Assembly (NCBI GenBank): GCA_947627275.1
Contig: CANQVK010000003.1
Coordinates: 59,933 to 123,932 of the forward strand
Source of the DNA: an uncultured Ruminococcus sp.
GTDB taxonomy: Bacteria; Bacillota; Clostridia; Oscillospirales; Ruminococcaceae
Direction of reading: 5' to 3'
DNA: 64,000 nt
In this document: positions 35,536 to 44,467 of the stretch, one piece after another
Position numbering within the stretch: the stretch's first letter is position 1
How the letters are laid out: each line of letters begins with the position of its first letter
Notes under the pieces: generated by a model
Seen by the model: the letters and a program-made list of their open reading frames with translations, nothing else
The model's database searches: none
What the model was told of the DNA's origin: nothing
Position numbers and translations under genes: made by a program

Positions 35536-36552
35536 ATGGATCTAAAAGAAACGGTTTTTGCCCTGTCTGAGGCATGCGGAGCTTCGGGCAGCGAGACGGC
35601 TGCGGCAGAGCTTGCGCTCGGAATGCTGAGAAATTATTGTCCCGAAGCTGAGCTATGTAACGGAAACGTTATCGGAAAATTCGGCATACACAAGGACGGT
35701 CTGCCGAATCTTGTTCTTGACGCGCACATTGATCAGATAGGTATGATCGTTACATATATAACAGACGACGGCTTTATAAAAGTCGGAAATTTAGGCGGTA
35801 TCGACCGTCGGCTGCTGCCGGCACAGCAGGTCGTGATTCATGGAAATAGGGAGATAAGGGGCGTTATCTGTTCAGTTCCGCCTCATCTTTCAAAGGGGGA
35901 AAGCAAGGTTCTGTCCTTTGATGATATTGCGATAGATACGGGATTTACAAAGTCCGAGGCAGAAAAAATCGTTTCTCTCGGTGACAGCGTGACCTTTGAC
36001 GTTAAATGCCGCTCGCTTCTCGGCGAACGCATTACAGGCGGCGCATTGGACGACCGCTCGGGCATTGCTGCGATCCTGTACGCTCTGGAGCTTCTTAAAA
36101 ACCGGGAGACTGCATACAATGTTACTGTCGTCTTTTCAACTCAGGAGGAGCTTGGAGAACGAGGGGCAAAGCTCGGCGCATACAGTCTTGCTCCTGATAT
36201 TGCAATAGCGGTCGACGTAAGCTTTGCCTATGCAGAGGGAGAGGACGAAAAAAAGTGCGGCTATCTCGGAAAAGGTGCGATGATAGGCATTTCCCCGTGT
36301 CTGTCGGGAGAGATTTCGGCTGGACTTATAAATGCAGCTCGATCTGCGGGACTGCCGTATCAGCTTGAAGTTATGAACGGTCTGACTTCCACAAATGCCG
36401 ACCAATACTCCGTATCACGCAGCGGAGCTAAGGTGTGTACTTTGTCTGTTCCGCTGAGAAATATGCACACTCCCGTTGAGGTGATCGACCTTTCGGACGT
36501 GCGCAATACGGCGGAAATACTTGCTGAATTTATCGGGAGGAAGCCGGAATGA
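35536..36552 (+). CDS. M42 family metallopeptidase
   Basis: Di-metal aminopeptidase of the glutamyl aminopeptidase/PepA type (338 aa). The metal-ligand motifs are visible in order: AHIDQIG (His-x-Asp), LDDRSG, STQEELGERGA with the catalytic Glu pair, AVDVSFA and MHTPVEV. AHIDQIG departs from the usual AHMDEIG at two places, one of them the residue after the metal Asp. These enzymes form large self-compartmentalising tetrahedra and act on peptides in the cytoplasm. It overlaps the next gene, a second family member, by 4 bases. Confidence 0.9.
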   Translation: MDLKETVFALSEACGASGSETAAAELALGMLRNYCPEAELCNGNVIGKFGIHKDGLPNLVLDAHIDQIGMIVTYITDDGFIKVGNLGGIDRRLLPAQQVVIHGNREIRGVICSVPPHLSKGESKVLSFDDIAIDTGFTKSEAEKIVSLGDSVTFDVKCRSLLGERITGGALDDRSGIAAILYALELLKNRETAYNVTVVFSTQEELGERGAKLGAYSLAPDIAIAVDVSFAYAEGEDEKKCGYLGKGAMIGISPCLSGEISAGLINAARSAGLPYQLEVMNGLTSTNADQYSVSRSGAKVCTLSVPLRNMHTPVEVIDLSDVRNTAEILAEFIGRKPE

Positions 36553-37568
36553 AAAAGTTGTTAAAAGAATTATGTCTCGTAAACGGCACTTCGGGAGATG
36601 AAGCCGCCGTTCGTGAAGCGATAACGGAAAAAATAAAGGATCACTGCGAATATAATGTAGACGCTCTTGGAAACCTTATCTGTTTTTGCAGGGGAAAGAA
36701 GTCATCGGGCAAAAAGGTAATGGTAGCTGCCCATATGGACGAGGTAGGCTTTATAGTGACCTATATCCGTGATGACGGCACGCTTTGTTTTGGAGAAGTC
36801 GGCGGCGTTGATGCGTCTGTCGTTATCGGCAGACAGGTGACGGTCGGCAGAAACGGAATAAGCGGCGTTATAGGTTCAACAGCCGTTCATAATCTTTCAA
36901 AGGAGGAGCGTGAAGCTCCGCCTAAGATAGAAAGTCTGTATATTGACATCGGAGCGGCTTCAAAGGAAGAAGCTGAGCAATATGTAGATCTCGGAGACTG
37001 TGTTTATTTTGATTCCGATTTTACGGAGTTGGGCGGAAACTGCCTGAAAGCCAAGGCGATAGACGACCGTGCCGGCTGTGCGGTTATGATAGAGCTTATC
37101 CGCCACGGCGTTGAGTACGATACGTATTTTGTGTTCAACGTACAGGAGGAAATAGGTCTGAGAGGAGCAAGAGCGTCGGCATATTCGGTTGCACCTGACT
37201 TTGCGGTAGTTCTCGAAGCCACTACAGCGTCCGATATTGACGGTGTAAGCGGTGCAAAAAAAGTCTGCTCCCTCGGAAACGGACCAGTGGTCGGATTTAT
37301 GGACAGAAGCGCCGTTTACGATAAGGAACTTTACCGTTTAGCGTTCGATACTGCGGAGGAACTCGGCGTTCCCTGTCAGACCAAAACAATGATAGCAGGC
37401 GGAAACGACAGCGGCGTGATACATCTCAGCCGTGACGGAGTGCGTACCATAGCCATTTCCGTACCCTGCCGATATATTCACAGTCCCTCATGCACAGCAA
37501 ATGCTGCGGACTTGGAGAACATTCTTTTACTTGCAGGCGAGCTTGTCAAAAGGGTGCATGAGCTATGA
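36549..37568 (+). CDS. M42 family metallopeptidase, second copy
   Basis: Second M42 aminopeptidase (339 aa), starting inside the stop of the first. Motifs here are the canonical AHMDEVG, IDDRAG, NVQEEIGLRGA, VLEATTASD and IHSPSCTA. The two neighbours are clearly diverged from each other, so they may have different peptide preferences or form a mixed complex. A 4-base overlap leads into the following GNAT gene, so the three are probably one operon from the promoter at 35478. Confidence 0.93.
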   Translation: MKKLLKELCLVNGTSGDEAAVREAITEKIKDHCEYNVDALGNLICFCRGKKSSGKKVMVAAHMDEVGFIVTYIRDDGTLCFGEVGGVDASVVIGRQVTVGRNGISGVIGSTAVHNLSKEEREAPPKIESLYIDIGAASKEEAEQYVDLGDCVYFDSDFTELGGNCLKAKAIDDRAGCAVMIELIRHGVEYDTYFVFNVQEEIGLRGARASAYSVAPDFAVVLEATTASDIDGVSGAKKVCSLGNGPVVGFMDRSAVYDKELYRLAFDTAEELGVPCQTKTMIAGGNDSGVIHLSRDGVRTIAISVPCRYIHSPSCTANAADLENILLLAGELVKRVHEL

Positions 37569-38359
37569 TAAAAATTATCCAAAGCGAAGGCGAGCTGAAC
37601 CGTGAGCTTCTGCTCAAAACCCTTTCCGGACGGAAGATGCTTGCCTACATGAAGGCTTACGGAGCAGGCTACGATTTTTGCCGCTTTTATAAGATAACGG
37701 ACGAATCGGGGGAGGGGTTCATGTTTATCATCAACTCCACCCTTATAATCTGCGGTGACGGCTGCCTTGAAGCTACTGACGAGCTGCGCTTTTTTATAGG
37801 TATGAATCTGCCGTTCCGTGTAGAGGGGGACAGCCATATTCTGCGTAATATAGGGCTGGAAGAACATTATCAGACGCTTAACAGAACGATTTTCGAGCTT
37901 GTTCCAGATGAAAGCTGCGCAAGCTTCATTGAGGAATATGTTGACTTTGACCCCAGTCTCCCCGAGGTGTATAAGATATTAAGCGAAGGGTTTCCGAATA
38001 TTGCGGATTTTTCCCTGTGGTACACCGATACGTCGCATCGCTGCCGACACGGTATAAGCAGAGTATTCACATATCGTGACTGTACGACAGCTTCGGTCAT
38101 TTTCGATATTGACAATTCAGTCCTTATCGGTCAGGTGGCGACTAAGCTATCATGCCGTGGGAGCGGCTATGCACGACAGTTTTTGAAATGGCTCGCATAT
38201 TTTTTTAATAATCTCGGAAAACGGGCGTTTCTTTTGGCGCTCGATATTCGTGTGGGATTTTATCGTGAGATAGGTTTTAAGGAAATAGAAAGGGAGATAG
38301 TTCTCGAACGCCGGGATGTTGAAAAAGAAAGTTTAAGCAAAGGGAAATTGCAGAATTGA
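37565..38359 (+). CDS. GNAT family acetyltransferase with N-terminal extension
   Basis: 264 aa, longer than a simple GNAT. The first 120 residues form a less conserved part; the C-terminal part has the acetyl-CoA-binding stretch CRGSGYARQFLKWLAYF and ends DIRVGFYREIGFKEI. Two-part GNATs of this kind are frequent in Clostridia and have no known substrate. It overlaps the second M42 gene by 4 bases, which hints at a role linked to peptides or amino acids, but nothing in the sequence proves it. Confidence 0.8.
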   Translation: MIKIIQSEGELNRELLLKTLSGRKMLAYMKAYGAGYDFCRFYKITDESGEGFMFIINSTLIICGDGCLEATDELRFFIGMNLPFRVEGDSHILRNIGLEEHYQTLNRTIFELVPDESCASFIEEYVDFDPSLPEVYKILSEGFPNIADFSLWYTDTSHRCRHGISRVFTYRDCTTASVIFDIDNSVLIGQVATKLSCRGSGYARQFLKWLAYFFNNLGKRAFLLALDIRVGFYREIGFKEIEREIVLERRDVEKESLSKGKLQN

Positions 38360-38371
38360 AAGGATAGGAAT

Positions 38372-39643
38372 ATGAATATAGATGGAATTTACAATTTCAA
38401 TGAAAAATTGCTGAAGATCGCCGAGCAGGCGGAAAAGGAATGCTCCTCGGCATTCGGCAGAATAGAGCGGAATGCGGAATACTGCGGAGCAAAGGTACTG
38501 AAAGCCTTTTCCGATAATCGTATAAGCGAGCCGTGTTTTTACGGTTCAACGGGTTACGGCTACGGGGATATAGGCAGAGAAGCTATTGATAAGGTTTTCG
38601 CACAGGTACTTGGCGCTGAGGACGCTCTTGTCCGCTTCAACTTTGTGTCGGGAACTCACGCTCTTTCTACAGCGCTTTTCGGCGTCCTCAGAACAGGCGA
38701 CAAAATGGCTTCCATTACAGGCAAGCCTTATGATACTCTTGAAGAAGTCATCGGCATTGCCGGAGAGAAGGGAAAGGGTTCTCTTATGGATTACGGCGTT
38801 GAGTACGCTCAGGTCGATCTTTCAGAGGACGGCTCTCCCGATCTTGACAGGATAACCGAAGCCGCAAAGGGCGCAAGGGTGGTATATATACAGCGTTCAA
38901 GGGGATACTCTCTTAGACGTGCATTTACGGTCAATGACATAGAGCAGATGGTCAAGGCTGTAAAAAAGGGAGATCCCGACGCGATAATCATGGTTGACAA
39001 CTGTTACGGCGAATTTGTGGAGTCCTGTGAACCTACCGCTGTCGGCGCTGACATTATAGTCGGCTCTCTTATAAAAAATGCAGGCGGCGGAATTGCCCGT
39101 ACAGGCGGATATATTGCAGGACGTGCCGACCTTGTGGAGCTTTGCTCTTATCGTCTGACATGCGTTGGAATGGGCAAGGAGGTCGGCTGTACTCTCGGCA
39201 TGAACCGTGAAATGCTTCTCGGACTTTTCTTTGCGCCTGATGTTGTAGCAGCAGCTTTAAAGACAGCCGCTTTTGCAAGCGAAGTTTTCAGCCTTTTGGG
39301 ATTCAGATGTTCCCCGAAAAAGGATGAACCGAGAGGAGACATAATTACTGCGATAGAGCTTGGCGATGAAGAAAAACTTTGCGCATTCTGCCGCGGTATA
39401 CAAAAGGGAGCGCCGATAGATTCATTTGTCGCTCCCGAGCCTTGGGATATGCCCGGCTACACAAGCAAGGTCATTATGGCGGCAGGAGCGTTCACGATGG
39501 GGGCGTCTATAGAGCTTTCTGCCGACGCTCCTATCCGTGAGCCTTATGCGGTATGGATGCAGGGAGGCATTACTTTTACAAGCGGAAAGCTCGGCGTACT
39601 ACTTGCTGCTCAGGAGATGTTTGATTTGGGAATGCTAAAATAA
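38372..39643 (+). CDS. Methionine gamma-lyase family (aluminium resistance-type) PLP protein
   Basis: Fold-type I pyridoxal-phosphate protein (423 aa) of the family often named aluminium resistance protein or Met gamma-lyase-like. Recognised by the YGSTGYGYGDIGR stretch, VSGTHALSTALF, IMVDNCYGEFVE with the PLP-contacting Asp, and SLIKNAGGGIARTGGY with the probable Schiff-base lysine. The true reaction of this family is not established, despite the label. It lies 12 bases after the GNAT gene. No terminator is clear before the next promoter at 39719. Confidence 0.87.
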   Translation: MNIDGIYNFNEKLLKIAEQAEKECSSAFGRIERNAEYCGAKVLKAFSDNRISEPCFYGSTGYGYGDIGREAIDKVFAQVLGAEDALVRFNFVSGTHALSTALFGVLRTGDKMASITGKPYDTLEEVIGIAGEKGKGSLMDYGVEYAQVDLSEDGSPDLDRITEAAKGARVVYIQRSRGYSLRRAFTVNDIEQMVKAVKKGDPDAIIMVDNCYGEFVESCEPTAVGADIIVGSLIKNAGGGIARTGGYIAGRADLVELCSYRLTCVGMGKEVGCTLGMNREMLLGLFFAPDVVAAALKTAAFASEVFSLLGFRCSPKKDEPRGDIITAIELGDEEKLCAFCRGIQKGAPIDSFVAPEPWDMPGYTSKVIMAAGAFTMGASIELSADAPIREPYAVWMQGGITFTSGKLGVLLAAQEMFDLGMLK

Positions 39644-39718
39644 GATTACGGAATGATTACTAAAAGATTACAAAATAGATACAAATAGTCCCGAATAGTA
39701 TCATATTTGCTTTTTTGG

Positions 39719-39747
39719 TTGACTTTCATGTAAATTTCTGATACAAT
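39719..39747 (+). promoter_or_regulatory. Promoter for the PASTA pseudokinase gene, flanked by an inverted repeat
   Basis: TTGACT at 39719-39724 and TACAAT at 39742-39747, spacer 17. The copies AATAGTATC (39694-39702) and GATACTATT (39771-39779) form an inverted pair on either side, which could be an operator. The transcription start should be near 39754, leaving a leader of about 200 bases. Confidence 0.7.
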
Positions 39748-39774
39748 TAAATATGAATGCAAATCTATTCGATA

Positions 39775-39847
39775 CTATTACAGGTCGCGTAATATCTGAC
39801 GGCGAGTATAACGGCAGCGTTTCCGTCTGTCGCATGATTTGTAATAG
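39775..39847 (+). ncRNA. Possible structured leader of unknown class
   Basis: Within the roughly 200-base leader, CTATTACA (39775) and TGTAATAG (ending 39847) pair perfectly and enclose an inner GACGG / CCGTC stem. I do not recognise a riboswitch class; no glycine, c-di-GMP, SAM or T-box core is visible. Between it and the start codon I see only the ribosome-binding site. It may be a regulatory leader or a chance fold. Confidence 0.3.
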
Positions 39848-39958
39848 CTTTTAACGTGCATTTGATCTATATTTGAAATGTCAAGATGAAAAGAGACAGG
39901 TACATAAAACTCTGCCCTTTGAATTATTGACTCTAAACTTCTAAAAGGAGGAGCTGCT

Positions 39959-41953
39959 TTGGGAGAACGTAGATTCTGTTACAGATGTATGGAAAAGTAC
40001 GATTCGGATCAGCATATCTGCCCTTACTGCGGATTTGATGAAACCACTCCGCACAATGCGAATTATATCACTCCCGGAACTGTGCTTCGGGACAGATACC
40101 TCGTTGGCGTACTTCTTGAATGCAACGGAGAGGGAGCTGCCTATATAGGACACGATCTTTCGACAGACTGCAAAGTCATGCTCAGAGAGTATATGCCTGT
40201 AAATTTCTGCACACGTGTGAAAAATAAGGCGACTATCAGCGTCAATTACAACAATCTTGCCAAGTATAAGGCGTTTATGGCGGAATATACCGAGCTTAAC
40301 AAATCCCTTGCAAGACTCAGGAACAATTCCAATATCGAGCAGGTGCTTGATATGTTTGCGGATAATAACACTACTTATACGGTTTTTGAGTATATCGAGG
40401 GACAGAAAATGCTCGATTACCTCAAAGATAATGCGGGCGAACTGAGCTGGGAGCAGGTTTCAAGGCTGTTTCCGCCGCTGTTTACGACTATCGGCATACT
40501 TCACAATACAGGAATTATCCATCGTGCGATAAGTCCAGAGACTATTTTTATCAACAGCAGGGGAGAGCTTAAGCTTTCGGGCTTCTGCGTGTCTGCCGCA
40601 AGAACCGTGGGCGCAGGACTTGAACACGAGCTTTTCAAGGGCTATGCGGCTCCCGAGCAATATTCCGCAAGCAGCAGCAGCCGACAGGGAACATGGACTG
40701 ACGTTTACGGAGTTTGCGCCGTGCTTTACCGTGCGCTTACAGGCTGTATGCCCGTAGATTCTCTGAGCCGTCTTAAGCATGACGACCTTTGCGAGCCAGC
40801 AATGCTGAATCCCTCCATTCCACAGCATGTCTCAAAGGCTATTATGGAGGGTATGGAGCTTTCGGGCAGCGACCGTATACAGACTATCACGGAGCTTGTT
40901 ACACGTCTTTTTGAACAGCCTGCGGCTCCGCTTAAACCCGTTGCCGATCCTGTACCGATTCCGCCGCAGGTACCGTATTCCGAGCCTGCCGCCGAACCCG
41001 ATATGTATGAAGCTCCGTATGAGCCTCAGCAGGGCTATTATGATGACAGAGCGAACTACCCTCCGCCTGTGAAAGAGCGATATTACCGCGAGCCTGACGA
41101 CGATGACGATTACAGCGTTGAAAAGGTCAATATGGTGGACAGACTGAAAGTACCGGTTATTATAGGAATACTTCTTTTGGCGATACTGCTTATTATAGTG
41201 GTATTTCTTATGCCGGTGTTCATGCCGTCCGAGCAGGGCGATGAATCGTCTGTGTCAAGGCGAAGTTCATCTTCGGAGGAGGTCACGGAGGCTTCCGAGG
41301 ATTCCGACGAGCCGAAGCCTGATACCGAAATGCCCGATCTTGTAGGAAAATTCTTCAGCCTTTCAGAGGATAAATACAAAGATTACTTCCGGTTTGAAGC
41401 AGAATATGTATACGACAATGAACATGAAGCGGATATGATACTTGAACAGGACATTGAAGCGGGTACTCTTGTACCTCAGGGCAAGCTTGTCAAGCTGAAA
41501 GTAAGCAAGGGCAAGGAGGGCGCGGATATACCTCCATACAGCGGACTTACCGTTTCTCAGTATGAAAATGCGCTCAAAGAAGCTGGTATCTCCAACTACT
41601 CGCTGATCGAATCTGCAAGCACATTTGGTACTCCCGACAGCGTTACTCAGCTTCAGGTTGACGGAAAACAGGTCAATCCCGGAGAGTATTTCAGCAATAA
41701 GGAAGGAAAGAAGCTGATAATTTATTATCTGCCGAAGGATGCCGAAGTTTCTCAGCAGCCCACTCAGGCAGCTACCTCAGCTCCGACAGCCGCTCCTGCT
41801 ACGGAAGCGCCGACGGCCGCTCCGAAGCCTACCGATCCGCCTGTAATTCCCACAGATCCGCCTCCTGTACCGACAGATCCTCCTGTTGTAGAGCCTCAGA
41901 CAGATCCGAATCAGGGCGAATACGGACATGAGGGCGAGATCGGTTCATGGTAA
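39959..41953 (+). CDS. Zinc-ribbon PASTA-domain pseudokinase receptor
   Basis: 664 aa. TTG start backed by AAAGGAGGAG at 39943. Order: zinc ribbon (Cys7, Cys10, Cys21, Cys24), serine/threonine kinase fold (about 40-310), a Pro-rich linker, one transmembrane segment (about 398-420), a Ser/Glu-rich stretch, two PASTA-like domains (about 456-517 and 521-594) and a Pro/Thr-rich tail. Key kinase residues are lost: the ATP-binding Lys is Arg76, the HRD Asp is Ala190, the next Asn is Thr195, and DFG reads GFC (208-210). APE (231-233) is kept. It is probably a cell-wall sensor acting as a scaffold, not an enzyme. PrkC/PknB-type kinases have the intact residues. Confidence 0.87.
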   Translation: MGERRFCYRCMEKYDSDQHICPYCGFDETTPHNANYITPGTVLRDRYLVGVLLECNGEGAAYIGHDLSTDCKVMLREYMPVNFCTRVKNKATISVNYNNLAKYKAFMAEYTELNKSLARLRNNSNIEQVLDMFADNNTTYTVFEYIEGQKMLDYLKDNAGELSWEQVSRLFPPLFTTIGILHNTGIIHRAISPETIFINSRGELKLSGFCVSAARTVGAGLEHELFKGYAAPEQYSASSSSRQGTWTDVYGVCAVLYRALTGCMPVDSLSRLKHDDLCEPAMLNPSIPQHVSKAIMEGMELSGSDRIQTITELVTRLFEQPAAPLKPVADPVPIPPQVPYSEPAAEPDMYEAPYEPQQGYYDDRANYPPPVKERYYREPDDDDDYSVEKVNMVDRLKVPVIIGILLLAILLIIVVFLMPVFMPSEQGDESSVSRRSSSSEEVTEASEDSDEPKPDTEMPDLVGKFFSLSEDKYKDYFRFEAEYVYDNEHEADMILEQDIEAGTLVPQGKLVKLKVSKGKEGADIPPYSGLTVSQYENALKEAGISNYSLIESASTFGTPDSVTQLQVDGKQVNPGEYFSNKEGKKLIIYYLPKDAEVSQQPTQAATSAPTAAPATEAPTAAPKPTDPPVIPTDPPPVPTDPPVVEPQTDPNQGEYGHEGEIGSW

Positions 41954-41971
41954 AAATAACCTTATGATCAT

Positions 41972-42011
41972 AACTGCTGCACAGCGTTAAACGGTGCGGC
42001 AGTTTTTTTTT
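41972..42011 (+). terminator. Intrinsic terminator after the pseudokinase gene
   Basis: Imperfect stem AACTGCTGCAC / GTGCGGCAGTT with an 18-base loop, followed by a run of nine T. It starts 18 bases after the stop and separates this gene from spoIIE. Confidence 0.82.
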
Positions 42012-42016
42012 AACGG

Positions 42017-42058
42017 TTTGTCAAAGCGACAAAAAACGCCTGTAAATTGTGGTATAAT
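42017..42058 (+). promoter_or_regulatory. spoIIE promoter region with Spo0A-box-like palindrome
   Basis: A clear TATAAT at 42053-42058 has no good -35 at 17 bases. At 42017-42034 lies TTTGTCAAAGCGACAAAA, an inverted pair in which TGTCAAA and (reverse) TTTGTCGC resemble the Spo0A consensus TTTGTCGAA. In Bacillus spoIIE is Spo0A-activated from a promoter with a misplaced -35. The arrangement fits that, but only by analogy. Confidence 0.45.
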
Positions 42059-42089
42059 CAATATACTATCAATTGGACGGGTGATAAAA

Positions 42090-44276
42090 ATGATAAAGAA
42101 AATTTTAGGCGGCAAGGCGTTTGCTGCTGCGGCAGGATTTCTTTTTTCTTTCGGAGGAGGATTTGCCTTTTCGGGAACGACTATTGCAGGGGTTGCCTCA
42201 TTTGCTGATATTTCACTTGCAGGAGCGTTAAGTCTGCCTTTTTCAATAGCTGTTTTCATGGGAGCGGTAATACGCTGCGTTCTTACCGATTCCGTTGGAA
42301 AATGTATCGTAAAATTGGGAGCGATGTCTGTCATAGTTATCGGAAAAATGTTTTCAAAAAGGCTCAGTCTGCCGATAGGGAGCGGTATTATTACGGCAAT
42401 ATCCGTATTGCTTTCGGGTGCGGCAGTGTCGGGACTTATCGGAGAGTTTCCCGAAAAACTGCTTTTTTATGGTCTATATGGCATAATATCGGGATTTACA
42501 GCGTTTTCGGCGGCAGAGCTGTTTGATGGATTTTCTAAAAAAAGAGTCATCGACATCAGCGGTTCGGGAGGCTGCCTGTGGGGTGTGGTCTATATCGTTT
42601 TTTCGGCGTCGCTGTGTGCGATAGACGTTCCTGCGGTTGATGTCGGACTTGTTGTTATCTCGGCTGTAACCGCGCTGGCAGCGTACTTTTATCGGAGCTT
42701 GGGCGGCGTGGTCTGCGGAGCTTTGGGGGCAAGCGGAGCGTTTCTTGCTTCGGCACACATTGGAACGGCCGCCGCCGTTCTGCCTGTTGCAGGACTTCTT
42801 ACCGGCTTTATCGGAAGGGGGAGGATATTTCTTTCCGCCGTATTTTTTGCTCTTTCCTGCTTTATGTTCAGTGTGCTTATCGGAGAAGCGGCGTCTCCCG
42901 AGCTAACTTTGAGCATTGTCTGCGGAGGGGCGCTGTTTGTCATAGCAGCTCCACATTATTCGGAAAAATGGCTCGCTGTTTCGGGTGAAGCTCCTAAAAA
43001 TTCAATTGACGTAAACGCAGTAAGACAAAATTTTCTTTCTGACGCTATCGAGGCTGTCCGCCGTGATTCGGGGCGCATATCCGAAGCTTTGGCGGCGTCT
43101 GCTGATGAAAAGAGCAGAGAAGTTATCCAAAAGAACAAGGTATGCGGTACGTGTTACCGGCGAAGTATTTGCCGGGGAGAGCTGTCGGAAACGGCGGGGG
43201 AGGTTATCCCGATACTTCCGGAGGACTGCATACGTAAGAAAGAGGCGGCTGACGAGCTTGAAAGGGAACTGAGACTGCGCACAGCACGGCGTCTTATGAA
43301 TCTGCGGTATTCCGATGAAAGGCGTCTGCTCACCGAGCAGCTTAAAATAACCGCCGAGCTTGTCCGAAGTTCGGGAGAACAAGGGAAAGTCCGTCATTCG
43401 CCGTCTATTTCGTCACGCATAGAGGAAACTCTCAGAAATCACGGCATAAAGCCTGTCAGGACGACTGCCGGTTACACTGCGTCAAATCGGCTTACAGCGG
43501 AGATATTTTTTGAAACGGGAGAAATACCGGAATCATCTGAAAGAATATGCGGACTTCTGTCCGATACCCTCGGGACAAGGCTTGCGTCCGCAGCGTCCGT
43601 AAGTTCCGCAAAGGAATTGAAAATGGGGCTGTATGAACCTCCGCCGTTTGATCTTGAAGTGTATTCGGCGGCGGTATGTGCGGCGGGTTCGCAGCTTAGC
43701 GGCGACAGTTCATCTGCATTTTCGGACAGTCTCGGTGTGCGGTATATCGTCCTTTCGGACGGTATGGGCAGCGGAAAATCTGCGGCGGTGGATTCTCACA
43801 TGGTAATAGGCTTGTTCAAAAGGCTTGTTTGCAGCGGAATGAAGCCCGAATCGGCTGTCAGAATGGTCAATTCGGTCATGGTCACAAAATCCCGTGAGGA
43901 ATCCTTTGCAACTCTTGACGCTGTAATGATAGATCTGGACAACTGTGTTATGACTTCGGTAAAATCCGGAGCTGCGCCGACCATAATCCGCAGAGGGGAC
44001 GATGTTATAAAGCTGTCGTCGCCTGTTTTCCCTATAGGAATTGTGGAGGAAGCAGAGCTTTGCGTGTATGAGCAGAATTTATCCGAAGGGGATATTATTA
44101 TTATGTTTTCGGACGGCATAACAGAGAATGCTTACCTTTACATAAAAGAGCTTCTTCTGCGTGGAGGCAGCGTTCAGGATATTGTCCGTGAGATCACCGT
44201 TAAGGCGGACGTATTTAATCCGAATGTGCGTTCTGACGATGTTACGGTGATCGGTGTAAAAATTATTAAAAAATAA
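42090..44276 (+). CDS. spoIIE: Stage II sporulation protein E (phosphatase)
   Basis: Membrane-bound PP2C phosphatase that dephosphorylates SpoIIAA to release sigma-F in the forespore and also acts at the division septum (728 aa). I chose the ATG at 42090, with GGGTGAT before it. An earlier in-frame start at 41994 falls in the terminator region. About ten hydrophobic segments (residues 10-300) lead to a middle part with CGTCYRRSICRGE and then the phosphatase, with LSDGMGSGKSA, SGAAPTII and MFSDGITENA. Spore formation is also supported by yunB in this window. Confidence 0.93.
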   Translation: MIKKILGGKAFAAAAGFLFSFGGGFAFSGTTIAGVASFADISLAGALSLPFSIAVFMGAVIRCVLTDSVGKCIVKLGAMSVIVIGKMFSKRLSLPIGSGIITAISVLLSGAAVSGLIGEFPEKLLFYGLYGIISGFTAFSAAELFDGFSKKRVIDISGSGGCLWGVVYIVFSASLCAIDVPAVDVGLVVISAVTALAAYFYRSLGGVVCGALGASGAFLASAHIGTAAAVLPVAGLLTGFIGRGRIFLSAVFFALSCFMFSVLIGEAASPELTLSIVCGGALFVIAAPHYSEKWLAVSGEAPKNSIDVNAVRQNFLSDAIEAVRRDSGRISEALAASADEKSREVIQKNKVCGTCYRRSICRGELSETAGEVIPILPEDCIRKKEAADELERELRLRTARRLMNLRYSDERRLLTEQLKITAELVRSSGEQGKVRHSPSISSRIEETLRNHGIKPVRTTAGYTASNRLTAEIFFETGEIPESSERICGLLSDTLGTRLASAASVSSAKELKMGLYEPPPFDLEVYSAAVCAAGSQLSGDSSSAFSDSLGVRYIVLSDGMGSGKSAAVDSHMVIGLFKRLVCSGMKPESAVRMVNSVMVTKSREESFATLDAVMIDLDNCVMTSVKSGAAPTIIRRGDDVIKLSSPVFPIGIVEEAELCVYEQNLSEGDIIIMFSDGITENAYLYIKELLLRGGSVQDIVREITVKADVFNPNVRSDDVTVIGVKIIKK

Positions 44277-44281
44277 ATTAT

Positions 44282-44312
44282 CGCTCCCCGAGAGTGTGCC
44301 TTTCGGGGAGCG
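44282..44312. terminator. Stem-loop after spoIIE
   Basis: A perfect 10-base stem CGCTCCCCGA / TCGGGGAGCG with an 11-base loop begins 6 bases after the stop codon. There is no T-run, so it may stabilise the mRNA end rather than terminate. Confidence 0.6.
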
Positions 44313-44339
44313 TGTCTGCGTGCATATATACTCACCGTA

Positions 44340-44370
44340 GCGTTCTTTGGACGTTTTGCAATAGCGGTGA
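44340..44370 (-). repeat. Solo end of the CTATTGCAAAA repeat family
   Basis: This 31-base stretch matches the right end of the element at 44468-44620 at 27 of 31 positions (TTTTGCAATAGCGG core). It is preceded by ACTCACCG, which looks like a remnant left end, so it may be an internally deleted copy. The rest of the spacer from here to 44468 shows nothing recognisable. Confidence 0.55.
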
Positions 44371-44467
44371 TTATAATGTCTTAATATCAAACAAATTCAA
44401 AAAAGCAACAAAAAACCGATGAACAAATTCATATTTATGCGTATTTATCATAACCTATAGATATATA

